A stretch of DNA of 64,000 bases from Brevibacterium paucivorans. Lineage in GTDB: Bacteria; Actinomycetota; Actinomycetes; Actinomycetales; Brevibacteriaceae. A model generated the notes under the pieces. It was not told the origin of the DNA. It searched no databases and saw only the letters and a program-made list of their open reading frames with translations. Position numbers and translations under genes: made by a program. Where the stretch lies: NCBI RefSeq assembly GCF_016907735.1, contig NZ_JAFBCP010000001.1, positions 1,178,001 through 1,242,000 of the forward strand, in the 5' to 3' direction. The first letter of the stretch is position 1. Each line of letters opens with the position of its first letter. Positions 1 to 9,662 of the stretch are shown here, in pieces.

Positions 1-27
1 CTTCTGCGCTACGTGGCACGGCCTTCC

Positions 28-1401
28 CTACCTGGGCATGTTCGCAAACCGCGAGCGCGCACCTTGGAACGCCACAGTGATTTCACCAGTGGGTCCGTTA
101 CGGTGCTTTGCCACCATGATGATGGCCTCACCGGCGTGCGGAGACTCCTTGTCGTACATGTCTTCACGGTGAATCAGCAGCACCATGTCCGCGTCCTGTT
201 CGATCGAACCCGATTCACGCAGGTCCGAAACCATGGGGCGCTTGTCATTACGCTGTTCCGCCGAACGGTTCAGCTGCGACAGCGCGATCACAGGCACTTC
301 CAGTTCCTTCGCCAGCAGTTTGAGCGAACGCGAAAACTCGGAAACTTCCTGCTGACGCGACTCGACTCGCTTACCGGAGGTCATCAGCTGCAAGTAGTCA
401 ATGACGACCATCTTCAGATCGTGCTGTTGCTTGAGGCGGCGACACTTTGCACGAATCTCAGTCAGCGCCATGTTGGGCGAATCATCAATGAACAACGGTG
501 CGTCGTTGATCTTGCCCATGGTGTTGGCCAGTGTGGTCCAGTCGCGTTCGTCGTCCAGTTTCCCCTGGCGCAACTTCTGCAACGGGATACCAGATTCCGC
601 CGACAACAAACGCGTGGTCAACTCGATGCGTCCCATTTCCAGTGAGAAAATCACCGTTGTCTGTTCATGGTGAATCGCTGCCGCCCGTGCAAAGTCCAAC
701 GCCAAGGTGGATTTACCCACACCAGGACGCGCTGCAATCACGATCATCTGGCCGGGGTGCAGACCATTGGTCAGCTCGTCGAACTCATAAAATCCGGTGG
801 GCACCCCAGCGGTGTCGCCGTCGTGCGACCCCGAGCGCTCAATCTCTTCGATCGTGGGCTGCAGTGCTTCCGACAGACGCACGTAGTCTTCCGTGGTTCG
901 CCGTTCGGTGACTTGGTAGACCTCGGACTGTGCACGGTTGATGAGGTCGTCGGTGTCGCCCTGTGCGTCGTACCCCATCTGCACGATTCGGGTTCCTGCT
1001 GTCACCAAGCGGCGTAGAAGGGCAAGTTCCCGCACAATCTCGGCGTAGAAAATGGCATTCGCCGAGGTGGGAACCGACTGGATCAGTGTGTGAAGGTACG
1101 CTGCCCCTCCGATCCGAGCTAGGTCACCGGACTTCGACAAAGCGTTCGATACGGTGACCGCGTCAGCTGGTTCACCAGACGCGTACAGGTCCAGGATCAC
1201 GTCGTAGATCGTTTCGTGGGCCGGCTTGTAGAAGTCTTCACCACGTAGGTGTTCGACCACGTCAGCGATAGCGTCCTTGGACAACATCATGGAGCCCAAA
1301 ACACTGGTTTCTGCATCCAGATCCTGCGGTGGAGTGCGTACACCCGATTCGGCTCGTTGCCAGTTGTCCCCGGACCACTCGTTACCCTGTTGCGAACCCA
1401 C
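28..1401 (-). CDS. dnaB: Replicative DNA helicase DnaB
   Basis: Hexameric helicase that unwinds DNA at the replication fork and recruits primase. The 457-residue product has the usual DnaB length. The N-terminal domain (about 20-125) precedes a RecA-like motor: Walker A ARPGVGKST at 224-232, Walker B MVVIDYLQLM at 331-340, and the following SQLNRS and RESGSIEQDAD motifs. No intein is present. Translation starts at GTG 1401 behind an AAAGGTGAGG ribosome binding site. It is last in a minus-strand run after the ABC exporter genes, 50 bp from them. Ribosomal protein genes with which dnaB is often linked lie 5 kb upstream here. Confidence 0.97.
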   Translation of the reverse strand: MGSQQGNEWSGDNWQRAESGVRTPPQDLDAETSVLGSMMLSKDAIADVVEHLRGEDFYKPAHETIYDVILDLYASGEPADAVTVSNALSKSGDLARIGGAAYLHTLIQSVPTSANAIFYAEIVRELALLRRLVTAGTRIVQMGYDAQGDTDDLINRAQSEVYQVTERRTTEDYVRLSEALQPTIEEIERSGSHDGDTAGVPTGFYEFDELTNGLHPGQMIVIAARPGVGKSTLALDFARAAAIHHEQTTVIFSLEMGRIELTTRLLSAESGIPLQKLRQGKLDDERDWTTLANTMGKINDAPLFIDDSPNMALTEIRAKCRRLKQQHDLKMVVIDYLQLMTSGKRVESRQQEVSEFSRSLKLLAKELEVPVIALSQLNRSAEQRNDKRPMVSDLRESGSIEQDADMVLLIHREDMYDKESPHAGEAIIMVAKHRNGPTGEITVAFQGARSRFANMPR

Positions 1402-1451
1402 GCCTCACCTTTCTCCCGATTGCCTACTCATCGTAGCCGACCTCGGGAAGG

Positions 1452-2960
1452 TCAGGAACGGGCAATAACTTTCGCAATAAGTGGGTTTGTAATGGCCAAA
1501 CCAGCACGTACCACAAGCGCTCCAACAAGCACCATGCTGACGATCGTGAAGAACGAATACGGCGACAACACCGCCGCGATCCCGGCAGAGGGAAGCGCGA
1601 GGAACAGGCCCAGGCCAGCAGAGATGGCGCTTATCCACACAACCGGCAACATCACAGATGCCACCGAAATTTTCCGGATGGTCCTGTTATCCATTCCTGC
1701 TGCATTGAGCTCCTGGAATGTGCTTGCACGGTCGTAAACATCAGCAGCTTGATTGATCACCGCAGACACCGTGATGAACACGAACGCGATACCTAATGTG
1801 AGGAGAATCCCCGTAAATGTATCTGTTAGCAACAGGGTGTCTTCACGGGTCAGTTTATCGGCTCCCACTCCCGTCTTGACTGTCTGCATTAACGCAACTC
1901 CACTCCCGCAGAACGTGGCAATGAACGAAGTTAAAGCTAAACCGGAAACCCGTCGCCAGTACGGCTTAGGAGATGCACTGACCAAACGCGAGGCCACCAT
2001 CACGTGGATCTTTTTACTTCCTCGGCGGATACGAGCTACTAGACGCAACACAAGCACACCAACAACGTCGATCACCAGAAGACCAGCAAGCACCATGCCA
2101 AAGAACCCAGTAAGTACGATCGTTAAAGTGCCACCCATTCTAGACATTCCGAACCCAGCTGCAACGCACATCATGAGCACAGCACAGGCCACAATTCGAC
2201 CCCACGGGAACGAAGGTTTTAATGATTTAGTGCGTACACCCAGTGGTGAAATGACCACCTTTCGCAGTCCCATCAGAGCTGCCAAAGTACTGACTCCGAT
2301 GAGAGCAACAACAGTCGCCAGGATCATCCACCACGGCAGAATCATGTTGCCGTACCCCAATGGTTCGCCACGCAAATGCATCATGCTCATCGGAAGGGCT
2401 AATACGAAGTAGCCCACAACTCCGGCCAATGCTCCCACAGTCGCTGCCACCAACGGTTCGGTGAGTGCCGCGGCCACGATTGTTGACCTCGGAGCTCCTA
2501 GAAGCGCCAGCGTTGACAGCTGTTCGTCCTGCCTGCGCGTAGCCAAGGTCGCTGCCGATTGACCCAGAGTGAACGCCGGCACCACCAGTAGGGTCGTTGC
2601 TAATGCAGCTAGCAAACGATAGCTGCCAACAACTTCGTCGGAGGTGTCCCATGCAAAAACTGCGAAAGTTCCAGCGGCCACTGTCAGTAACAGCGCCGAG
2701 GTCGCCGCAAACGCCAGCATCATCAGCACCGTTGGGGTGCGCTTGAACCTGCGGAGCGAGAACAGGGCTGGGAGGACTCGGGCTGTGAGTGTGAAAGGTG
2801 AGGTGCGGGTTGGGACTGGCGGGTTTGAGGTTGGCTCTTTAGTATCCACGTTTGATCGTGTTTCGTTTCTAGGTGCCGGTTGCGTCACTGATGTTGTCTG
2901 CGAGTACACGTGGTCTCCGTACTGGTAGTCGGGCTCTGCGTAGGAGTTCTGCAATTTCAT
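1452..2960 (-). CDS. ABC transporter permease, FtsX/MacB-like
   Basis: Membrane subunit of an ABC exporter. About 65 polar residues come first, then a hydrophobic segment at roughly 78-105, further membrane segments at about 120-260 and a second cluster in the C-terminal half. This is the two-part FtsX arrangement, and the motif LSTLALLGAPRSTI fits the coupling region of FtsX-like permeases. The ATPase gene ends 12 bp upstream, so the two are co-transcribed. The substrate is unknown; relatives export lipoproteins or antimicrobial peptides. I see no adjacent two-component system of the kind that accompanies bacitracin exporters. Confidence 0.8.
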   Translation of the reverse strand: MKLQNSYAEPDYQYGDHVYSQTTSVTQPAPRNETRSNVDTKEPTSNPPVPTRTSPFTLTARVLPALFSLRRFKRTPTVLMMLAFAATSALLLTVAAGTFAVFAWDTSDEVVGSYRLLAALATTLLVVPAFTLGQSAATLATRRQDEQLSTLALLGAPRSTIVAAALTEPLVAATVGALAGVVGYFVLALPMSMMHLRGEPLGYGNMILPWWMILATVVALIGVSTLAALMGLRKVVISPLGVRTKSLKPSFPWGRIVACAVLMMCVAAGFGMSRMGGTLTIVLTGFFGMVLAGLLVIDVVGVLVLRLVARIRRGSKKIHVMVASRLVSASPKPYWRRVSGLALTSFIATFCGSGVALMQTVKTGVGADKLTREDTLLLTDTFTGILLTLGIAFVFITVSAVINQAADVYDRASTFQELNAAGMDNRTIRKISVASVMLPVVWISAISAGLGLFLALPSAGIAAVLSPYSFFTIVSMVLVGALVVRAGLAITNPLIAKVIARS

Positions 2961-2972
2961 GGCCGCCCCTGG

Positions 2973-3785
2973 TTAAAAGCTCTGGTGAGCCGAGTAAAAG
3001 GTGGTTGGAGCCGGATGGTTCTGTGGTTGATGGGGCACCTGCGCCGAGGTGGTAGCTGGCCCGCTGTGAGATGCAACTGAGCCGGTGGGTGGGGCGGTGT
3101 CTGAGACAATCTGCCCGTCGCGTAGACGCACGGTTCGCGTACACGTGGCAGCAACATTTTCGTCGTGCGTCACCATAATCAAGGTGCGGCCACGGCCGGT
3201 GGTCGTGGAAAGGAGAGTGTGCAAGACCTCGGCGCCGGTTTGCGAGTCCAGCGCACCGGTGGGTTCATCCGCGAAAACCAGAGCAGGATCAGTGACCTGA
3301 GCGCGAGCAATCGCAACACGTTGCGCCTGCCCGCCGGAGAGCTGCCCGATGAGTTTGGAACTGTGTTCCGCAAGGCCCAGGCGGTTGAGCCAGTCACCGG
3401 CCATTGCCATGGCTTGCGGACGCGGGGCGCCTTTGAGCATGGCGGCCATGGCCACGTTTTCGACTGCAGTGAGTTCGGGCAACAAGAGGCCCTGCTGGAA
3501 TACAAACCCGAACACCTCGCGACGCAAACGGGTGCGGCCAGATTCGTTGAGAGCGGTGATGTCGGTCTGTTGTGTGTGGGCAGTCGCACCCAACTGGACG
3601 CGACCGTGGTCAGTCGAGATCATGCCGGCCAGGGCGTGAAGCAACGTAGTTTTACCGGAACCAGACGGCCCCATGATGGCAAGTGATTCACCTTCGCGAA
3701 CGTCCAGACTGACACCGCGCAGAGCGTGAGTATTACCGTAGGATTTTCCGAGTTCAGAAGCAGTGATAACCGATGAAGTATTCAT
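2973..3785 (-). CDS. ABC transporter ATP-binding protein, MacB/LolD-like
   Basis: Cytoplasmic ATPase partner of the adjacent FtsX-like permease. It carries Walker A GPSGSGKTT, signature LSGGQAQRVAIARA, Walker B LVFADEPTGALDSQTG and the switch histidine in IMVTHDE, all typical of the MacB/LolD/FtsE class. The start is placed at the internal ATG 3785 (product MNTSSVITASELGKSYG...) because the 11 residues before it (MVFWATYNDRS) do not belong to the fold; ATG 3818 is the alternative. The last 50 residues after the ABC fold are Pro/Ser/Thr/His-rich and look disordered. Confidence 0.85.
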   Translation of the reverse strand: MNTSSVITASELGKSYGNTHALRGVSLDVREGESLAIMGPSGSGKTTLLHALAGMISTDHGRVQLGATAHTQQTDITALNESGRTRLRREVFGFVFQQGLLLPELTAVENVAMAAMLKGAPRPQAMAMAGDWLNRLGLAEHSSKLIGQLSGGQAQRVAIARAQVTDPALVFADEPTGALDSQTGAEVLHTLLSTTTGRGRTLIMVTHDENVAATCTRTVRLRDGQIVSDTAPPTGSVASHSGPATTSAQVPHQPQNHPAPTTFYSAHQSF

Positions 3786-3892
3786 GCTTCTATCGTTGTA
3801 CGTGGCCCAGAACACCACTACGAAGATGACCGTCAGGTTGAGGTGGGGAAAACCTCCGTGGCTGGATGCGGGAATCCTGCGCGGGTGTTGCT

Positions 3893-5188
3893 CTACAGTC
3901 CGGGCACCAGCACCGTAATCGCGTGAATGAGCAGACCCACCAACGCGCCCACAACGGTTCCGTTGATGCGGATGTACTGCAAGTCTTTGCCCACGTAGAG
4001 CTCGATCTTGTTTGCAGCTTCCTTAGCGTCCCAGCTTGCGATCGTATCTGAAATGACTGACGCGAGCTCAGGACCGAACGACTCCGTGAGATCCCCAGCC
4101 GTCGTGGCCAACTTCTGGTCAAGCATGGTGGCAAACTCAGTGTCGTTCTGCATGCGGTCTGCGGTTTCAGTAAGAAGCTGGCGAACGCGAATCTTCACTT
4201 CACCGTCGCTGTCTTCAACAGCCGCATACAGCAAACGCTTGAGAGACGTCCAGATGTCCAAAACAGACTCCACCACGCCATCCTGAGCCAACAGATCATC
4301 AAAAACGACCTCGGCGCGCTGGGCGATTGACGTATCCTCACCCAGGTCACGCGACAGCTCAAGCAACCATCGATCTAAGGCCTGCCGTGCCTGGTGGTAG
4401 CGGTCGTCGCGAACGTCAGCAACCCAGCCCAACACCTCGGTCTGAAGGCGGGAGGCGACCGTGCGGTTGACGAACTTGGGCATCCACTCCGGGGAGCGAT
4501 CGCCCACAATCTGTTCAATGACCTGCGGGTTACGCTCCAGCCATACGTGGGCTTCGTACACCACCAGATCCACCAGCCGATGGTGCGCGCCGTCCCGCAC
4601 GATTTCGGTCAGCAGCCGCCCCACCACAGGCGACTTGTGCGTAGCGATGAGTTTAGGGACCAGCACGTTACGGGTGAGCGACTCGATTGCAGAATCATCG
4701 ACCCTGGCCAGCACATAGTTGATGCCCTGGCCGGCCCGCTCAACCACAATGTCCTGGTTTCGCTTCACCGACAACCACGCGCCCACACGCTTCGTCACCT
4801 GCGCGGAACGGATCTTGGGGGCAACGGTTTCAGCGCGCAAGAAGTTCATGGCCACAAACGTCGACATGGACTCTCCCAGCACGTCCTTCTTGCGCGGAAT
4901 GATCGCGGTGTGCGGGATGGGAACCCCAAGGGGGTGCCTGAACAGTGCGGTGACGGCGAACCAGTCGGCCAAGCCACCGATCATCGCCGCTTCAGACGCC
5001 CTGGACACGAACCCCCACACACCGGTCTGGTCAGTGAACAGGTGGACGGTGATGAAGATTAGGGCTGCCAGGATGAGCAACCCCGTTGCGACCGCGCGCA
5101 TGCGGGATAGCGCCGCGCGTCTGGCTTGTTCGTCTTCGGGTGTCTCCCCCGGCGGAGTGGCCAACGACGGTGGGGTGTTCTGGTTCAT
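3893..5188 (-). CDS. DUF445 family membrane protein
   Basis: Matches the DUF445/YjiN-like family by its N-terminal membrane segment (AVATGLLILAALIFITVHL) followed by the family hallmark AAMIGGLADWFAVTALFRHPLG and PHTAIIPRKK, a long helical region, and a C-terminal hydrophobic hairpin (GALVGLLIHAITVLVPGL). The function is unknown. I place the start at ATG 5188 (MNQNTPPS...). The frame is open upstream to 5305, but that extension runs into a palindromic intergenic repeat and encodes an unlikely sequence. The reading frame is otherwise of normal family length, about 430 residues. Confidence 0.85.
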   Translation of the reverse strand: MNQNTPPSLATPPGETPEDEQARRAALSRMRAVATGLLILAALIFITVHLFTDQTGVWGFVSRASEAAMIGGLADWFAVTALFRHPLGVPIPHTAIIPRKKDVLGESMSTFVAMNFLRAETVAPKIRSAQVTKRVGAWLSVKRNQDIVVERAGQGINYVLARVDDSAIESLTRNVLVPKLIATHKSPVVGRLLTEIVRDGAHHRLVDLVVYEAHVWLERNPQVIEQIVGDRSPEWMPKFVNRTVASRLQTEVLGWVADVRDDRYHQARQALDRWLLELSRDLGEDTSIAQRAEVVFDDLLAQDGVVESVLDIWTSLKRLLYAAVEDSDGEVKIRVRQLLTETADRMQNDTEFATMLDQKLATTAGDLTESFGPELASVISDTIASWDAKEAANKIELYVGKDLQYIRINGTVVGALVGLLIHAITVLVPGL

Positions 5189-5261
5189 GTGTTCCGCGTC
5201 CACTCCACCAACTCTAGTCCTTGGGGTGGGTTTGGGGTCGTAGCGGGGTTCATTCCATTCG

Positions 5262-5306
5262 TTTCGATACACTCCACGAGCCAGTTCGAACATGAGTGTA
5301 GCCAAA
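5262..5306. repeat. Imperfect palindromic repeat, copy 1
   Basis: Arms TTTCGATACACTC and GAGTGTAGCCAAA are inverted repeats with two mismatches around a 19-nt centre. They match the arms of the perfect palindrome 48 bp downstream and of two more at 62.9-63.0 kb, so this is a degenerate member of the same family. Confidence 0.7.
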
Positions 5307-5353
5307 AGCGCCCAAATTCACGGTTTTACCCCTAAAAACACTTAAATTCCGTT

Positions 5354-5392
5354 CATTTGGCTACACTCCACGTTTCGGAGTGTAGCCAAATG
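5354..5392. repeat. Perfect palindromic repeat, copy 2
   Basis: The 16-bp arms CATTTGGCTACACTCC and GGAGTGTAGCCAAATG are perfectly complementary around a 7-nt loop. It lies between divergent genes (DUF445 protein and AbiEi/DUF559 protein), where a terminator is not needed. It belongs to a dispersed family with consensus GTTTSGCTACACTCSA. Confidence 0.9.
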
Positions 5393-5454
5393 AGTTATCC
5401 ACAGAACCAAGACACCCCCTAGTAAGCAACCCCGGATAGCGCTAGCTTCAGTGC

Positions 5455-6375
5455 ATGGAACACCACACCAGCAGGCAACGCGAACTCGCGATTCCACTGA
5501 AGCTCTCTAACGCCCAAGCGCTTGGCTTGCGCCAGTCAGACATCAAACCAGTGACCTTGCACGGGCAAAAACTGCACGGTGTTTACACGTCTAAACGGCA
5601 CACGCAAACGATCACTGTCCCGCAGTGGGCTACTGAAAACCCGCTCTGGTGGACACTATTTACCCAGCTCAGAGCGGTAACGGCTGGTCTTCCTCATGCG
5701 ATGGTCACCGGGAATAGTGCCGCATATTTGCGTGGGCTCCCGGTCAAACTCAGGCCACAACTCGACATCGCCGTGCCCAAACGTTCAGGCGTCATCAAAC
5801 GTCCTGGCGTCAATACTTTCCGCGTCTCCAACACGGCGTCAGTGGAGAAAGCAGGCCTGCGGGTTCACGACCTCGGCGGGATTCTCAGCATCATTGCACG
5901 GCAGGAACCTGTGGAAAACCTAGTCACAGTTCTTGACGCGGTCCTGGGTCCGTGGCGCAGGCCAGCTGAAATGACGCGTGCTGAACTTCAAGCGCTCATC
6001 AACTCTCTCCCCCGAGGCCCCTCCTTGTCCACGCTCAAACAGGCGTGTGCGTTAGCGCGCGAAAAGGTCGCGTCACCACAGGAAACTCGGTTGCGGCTGG
6101 CATTGGTGCGGGCTGGCGTACCGGAGCCGGAGGTGGCGCCCCCGGTGTGGATTGAAAAGTTTGGCCGGTTCGTCCACCCGGACTTAGCCTTCTCGTTTGC
6201 AAAGCTCGCAATCGAATACGAGGGTCGCCACCACTTTGAGCTCACCCACCAGGTACTGAGAGACACTGAGCGGTACTACGAGCTCAGCCTGCTGGGGTGG
6301 ACGGTAATCCGGGTGACGTCGTTGCACAGTTTCGACTCAGTGGTGGCCAAGGTGAAGGATTTTTTGGGGCTGTAA
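5455..6375 (+). CDS. AbiEi-like/DUF559 endonuclease-fold protein
   Basis: A 306-residue protein of a type common in Actinobacteria. The first 200 residues resemble the AbiEi antitoxin-like region (MVTGNSAAYLRGLP, then a basic strand-rich segment). The C-terminal 100 residues match a DUF559/Vsr-like PD-(D/E)XK fold: HPDLAFSFAKLAIEYEGRHHF, then LLGWTVIRVT. The acidic residues D242 and E252 and the following EGRHH are the expected catalytic positions. The role is unproven; nuclease or DNA repair is inferred. It stands alone, divergent from DUF445, flanked upstream by palindromic repeats and downstream by a terminator. Confidence 0.7.
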   Translation: MEHHTSRQRELAIPLKLSNAQALGLRQSDIKPVTLHGQKLHGVYTSKRHTQTITVPQWATENPLWWTLFTQLRAVTAGLPHAMVTGNSAAYLRGLPVKLRPQLDIAVPKRSGVIKRPGVNTFRVSNTASVEKAGLRVHDLGGILSIIARQEPVENLVTVLDAVLGPWRRPAEMTRAELQALINSLPRGPSLSTLKQACALAREKVASPQETRLRLALVRAGVPEPEVAPPVWIEKFGRFVHPDLAFSFAKLAIEYEGRHHFELTHQVLRDTERYYELSLLGWTVIRVTSLHSFDSVVAKVKDFLGL

Positions 6376-6400
6376 TTCGCCGAGGTGGCAGCCGGCTTTA

Positions 6401-6448
6401 GAAACGCCACGGGCGTCACAGCACCTGCTGTGACGCCCGTGGCGTTTC
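6401..6448. terminator. Bidirectional terminator hairpin
   Basis: Perfect 23-bp inverted arms (GAAACGCCACGG... and ...CCGTGGCGTTTC) with a 2-nt loop sit between the convergent ends of the DUF559 gene and rplI. Transcripts from both sides would end here. Confidence 0.9.
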
Positions 6449-6471
6449 CCGTATGTGGGTAAGTTGGCTCG

Positions 6472-6930
6472 TTAGGCCTTACCGATCACGTCGAACTTTG
6501 CGTTCGCGGTGATTTCGTCGTGAACGCGCACGGTTGCAACGTAGGATCCAGAGGTCTTGACGTGGCCGGTCAGGGCTACCTGACGGCGGTCAAATTCGTG
6601 ACCGGTGGATTCTTTGAGTGCGTCGGCAACGAGGACGGGGGTGACGGCACCAAAGAGGCGTCCGCCCTTTCCGGCCTTCATTTCGATGCGTGCAACGGTG
6701 GACTCGAGCTTGTTCTTGAGTTCCACAGCGGCTTCGCGGTCAGCGATCTGGCGTGCCTGGCGTGCTTTACGCAAGGTCTCAACCTGCTTTTCTGCGCCTG
6801 CGGTCCATGGTGAAGCCCAGCCGCGAGGAATCAGCAGGTTGCGTGCGTAACCAGCCTTGACGTCGACGACGTCGCCAGCTGCACCCAGTCCATCAACTTC
6901 CTGGTTAAGAATGACTTTACGAGTAGGCAA
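6472..6930 (-). CDS. rplI: 50S ribosomal protein L9
   Basis: L9 binds 23S rRNA and is the last gene of the rpsF-ssb-rpsR-rplI operon. The 152-residue product has the N-terminal L9 signature (VILNQEVDGLGAAGDVVDVKAGYARN), a long charged helix at about 45-80 and the C-terminal domain. The start is TTG at 6930 behind AAGGGAAG; no ATG or GTG in a suitable position exists. The gene starts 17 bp after rpsR. Confidence 0.96.
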   Translation of the reverse strand: MPTRKVILNQEVDGLGAAGDVVDVKAGYARNLLIPRGWASPWTAGAEKQVETLRKARQARQIADREAAVELKNKLESTVARIEMKAGKGGRLFGAVTPVLVADALKESTGHEFDRRQVALTGHVKTSGSYVATVRVHDEITANAKFDVIGKA

Positions 6931-6947
6931 TGTTCTTCCCTTCTACC

Positions 6948-7187
6948 TCAGCGGTTTGAGCTCGTGTAGGGCAGAAGTGCCATTTCGCGAGCGTTCTTAA
7001 CTGCCTTGGCGATCAGGCGCTGTTCCTGGACGGATACACCAGTGACGCGACGCGCACGGATCTTTCCGCGGTCAGAAATGAACTTGCGCAGAGTTGCTGT
7101 GTCTTTGTAGTCGATCGAAGCGGCTTCGCCCGGCTTGAGCGGGTTTGCCTTCTTCTTGATCGGCTTCCGGATTTCCGGCTTTGCCAT
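6948..7187 (-). CDS. rpsR: 30S ribosomal protein S18
   Basis: A 79-residue S18 with the conserved core [27 protein letters not shown] and [11 protein letters not shown], the part that contacts S6 and 16S rRNA. There is a good ribosome binding site (GGAG, 6 nt from ATG). It carries no CXXC zinc motif, so it is the zinc-independent form. Confidence 0.97.
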   Translation of the reverse strand: MAKPEIRKPIKKKANPLKPGEAASIDYKDTATLRKFISDRGKIRARRVTGVSVQEQRLIAKAVKNAREMALLPYTSSNR

Positions 7188-7211
7188 TTTTATCTCCTGT
7201 TGAAAAGTTTG

Positions 7212-7862
7212 TTAGAACGGTGGTTCTTCGTTCGTGGGGTTGCCCCATCCGCCTTGGTTGCCCTGTGGCCGTGATGACTGCCACGGGTCGTTGTCCTGGT
7301 TTCCGCCGCCACTTGCTGAGTTGTTCCAGCCTCCGCCGGACTGCCTCTGGCCGTCATAGCCACCGGCCCCGCCGGAGTTGTTCCAGCCAGAGCCACCCTG
7401 GTTACCCCAGTTGCCCTGACCACCCTGGCCGCCTTGGCCGCCTTGGCCGCCTGCGCCACCGGGTCCGCCCTGGTTTCCGCCTCCGTATCCACCGCTACGT
7501 TCGTTGCGTGACACGTTCGCGGTTGCGTATCGAAGGCTCGGACCCATTTCGTCGACGTCGAGTTCGAAGACGGTGCGTCGGTCTCCCTCTTTCGTGTCGA
7601 ACGTGCGCGACTTAAGTCGTCCCTGTACCACCACTCGGGTGCCGCGGGACAATGACCCAGCCACGTTTTCGGCGAATTCGCGCCACACTGAGCAGCGCAA
7701 GAAGAGGGTTTCTCCGTCTTTGAACTCGCCCGAGGCGCGGTCAAAGGTGCGTGGAGTTGATGCCACGGTGAAGTTGGCTACTGCAGCACCGTTGGGGGTG
7801 AATCGCAGTTCAGGGTCAGCGGTCAGGTTTCCTACAACGGTGATGACGGTGTCGCCAGCCAT
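7212..7862 (-). CDS. ssb: Single-stranded DNA-binding protein
   Basis: SSB coats single-stranded DNA in replication and repair. The N-terminal 115 residues form the OB fold ([47 protein letters not shown]). A long Gly/Gln/Asn/Trp linker with GGQ repeats follows, ending in the acidic partner-binding tip EEPPF. Start ATG 7862 is chosen because AAAGGAG lies 5 nt before it; the upstream GTG at 7868 overlaps that site. It lies between rpsF and rpsR. Confidence 0.96.
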   Translation of the reverse strand: MAGDTVITVVGNLTADPELRFTPNGAAVANFTVASTPRTFDRASGEFKDGETLFLRCSVWREFAENVAGSLSRGTRVVVQGRLKSRTFDTKEGDRRTVFELDVDEMGPSLRYATANVSRNERSGGYGGGNQGGPGGAGGQGGQGGQGGQGNWGNQGGSGWNNSGGAGGYDGQRQSGGGWNNSASGGGNQDNDPWQSSRPQGNQGGWGNPTNEEPPF

Positions 7863-7950
7863 GGGCACTCCTTTGAGAAGACGTTTTCAGTTAATCTACG
7901 CTCGTTTTATCAAACGATAGTGAGATTAAGCGGATGTGTGCGAGCTAGTT

Positions 7951-8241
7951 TTACTTAGCGTCCGGGCGAACAATCTTGGTACGTACCACGGTTTCGTTGA
8001 TGCCGAGCTGGCGGTCAAGTTCCTTCGTGGTGTCTGGGGTTGCAGTGAAGTCGATAACCACGTAGTAGCCTTCTGACTTCTTCTGGATTTCGTACGCGAA
8101 GCGACGACGTCCCCAGATGTCTACGTTGTCCACGGTTCCGCCTTCTGCGGGGATGACGTGGAGCAGCTTTTCAACAGTGGATTCTACGGAACGCTCGTCG
8201 AGTTCCGAGTCCAGAATGAGCATCAGCTCATATTTACGCAC
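7951..8241 (-). CDS. rpsF: 30S ribosomal protein S6
   Basis: First gene of the S6 operon. The product begins [16 protein letters not shown] and includes the S6 motifs [10 protein letters not shown] and GYYVVIDF. I place the start at GTG 8241, giving 96 residues, the normal S6 length. The AAAGGAGGTGG ribosome binding site lies just before it, inside what would be codons 4-9 of a longer frame starting at ATG 8274. That longer frame should not be annotated as coding. Confidence 0.94.
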   Translation of the reverse strand: MRKYELMLILDSELDERSVESTVEKLLHVIPAEGGTVDNVDIWGRRRFAYEIQKKSEGYYVVIDFTATPDTTKELDRQLGINETVVRTKIVRPDAK

Positions 8242-8393
8242 GTGTAACCCACCTCCTTTGGTCTTTACGGCCATGGTCGGTCCATGGCAGGAGGGTAAAT
8301 GCGTGTATGTGGGCCCTCAATTGCCAAGAGCACACAGACCTGTCAATTCTAGTTGGCTTGTGAATATAGGGCAACCGCCGAGGTGGTGGTCAC

Positions 8394-9653
8394 CTAGGAG
8401 CCTACTTTCGGCCTCACAGAGGTCGCGGGCTCGGAGTCCACGACAGTGCGAACGCGGCCCCCACGTTCACTGCACACGTACGACACCATGACACCAACTA
8501 GCCCCAATCGCACGATCGTCAAAAACGCCAGCCACGCGTCACTGAGTCCTGTGGCTTTTTCCATATGAAACGCAACGTTGAGATTCACCGCAATAAGGAG
8601 GGCCACCTCGGCGAGATTCCATGCCAGATGCGCCCACACCTGCGGGACAATCAACGCAAAGAACGGCAGGGCCCACAGCGCCAAGCTGGTTGGCGACGAT
8701 GGCAGGGCCAGCAACCCCCACCCCACACAGACGCTGACAAGCAACGGAAACGATGGTCGGGCCACACCGACTCTCCGCAACAACACCACCGTCAGCGCCA
8801 CGGCCACTACCCACGCCACGAACGACACCACCACAAGCACGCTGTGATCAATCCGTGAGCCCACCAAGGAGCCCACCGAACCCCACGTGACAGCAGTCGA
8901 AAAAGCCTGCCGAATCCGCTCGGTGAGTGCGGCGTCGAGCATCACCAAAAGACCCAAAAGAATGGTCGCCACGCCAGCGAGGCTCATCGCATCGCTCTTT
9001 CGCCCAGCCCACAAAAGCCACGAGACAAGTGCGGCCCCCACAAACAAAGCGAACGGTTGCACGAGGATCGCCACCATGACACCGATTCCGGCCACAATGG
9101 CCGCCCCGTCGCGCCGCTCCAACAAAAGAAACCACGCACCAACAATGAACGTAATTCCCACTGGATCGAACGACTGACCAAGCGTCAGCGCAATCATCGG
9201 CGAGGCAAAAACGAACACCAGCCATTGGCGCCCCACAACCGCAAAGATCCGAAACAGCAAACACCCCGTGACGATCCACGCCACTGCGTTCACCCCCACG
9301 ACCAGCATCATCGCTATAGTGGCACCACCGTCTGATCCAAACGCGCGCACAAAGTAATCGGTGAACACACTTGTTGCGATCAACTGTTTAGTGGCATCCG
9401 TGTTGGGGATGCCGGGTGCGCCCAGGGCTGTAGCCAACGGCGACTGACACACTCGAAACACCGCGCCGGGAAGTTCGTATCCGTTGCCAAAGCACGGTGC
9501 CTGTTTAAAAACACCCGCAATTACGTTGAGGAACAACAACGCCAGCAACGTAACCGCATTCGTGATCGAGTAGCGGCGGTCCGCCGGACCTACGAATTTT
9601 CCTCGCGGTATGCCCGCAAGTTCAGCAGGTGAGTACATGGATGTCGCCTTCAC
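8394..9653 (-). CDS. Membrane glycosyltransferase-like protein (GT87/DUF2029-like)
   Basis: A 419-residue polytopic membrane protein with about ten hydrophobic segments from residue 31 onward. A long first extracytoplasmic loop contains two cysteines (APCFGNGYELPGAVFRVC). The pattern resembles the polyprenol-phosphate-dependent GT87/DUF2029 mannosyltransferases found next to PBP genes in Micrococcales, but I see no diagnostic catalytic motif. It starts at GTG 9653, 9 bp after the PBP gene, so it is co-transcribed; ATG 9638 is an alternative start. A cell-envelope role is inferred from this position. Confidence 0.6.
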   Translation of the reverse strand: MKATSMYSPAELAGIPRGKFVGPADRRYSITNAVTLLALLFLNVIAGVFKQAPCFGNGYELPGAVFRVCQSPLATALGAPGIPNTDATKQLIATSVFTDYFVRAFGSDGGATIAMMLVVGVNAVAWIVTGCLLFRIFAVVGRQWLVFVFASPMIALTLGQSFDPVGITFIVGAWFLLLERRDGAAIVAGIGVMVAILVQPFALFVGAALVSWLLWAGRKSDAMSLAGVATILLGLLVMLDAALTERIRQAFSTAVTWGSVGSLVGSRIDHSVLVVVSFVAWVVAVALTVVLLRRVGVARPSFPLLVSVCVGWGLLALPSSPTSLALWALPFFALIVPQVWAHLAWNLAEVALLIAVNLNVAFHMEKATGLSDAWLAFLTIVRLGLVGVMVSYVCSERGGRVRTVVDSEPATSVRPKVGS

Positions 9654-9662
9654 TCGTTACTT

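Noticed and set aside
8242-8274. Eleven extra N-terminal codons of S6
   Set aside because: They encode the ribosome binding site AAAGGAGGTGG itself; the real start is GTG 8241.
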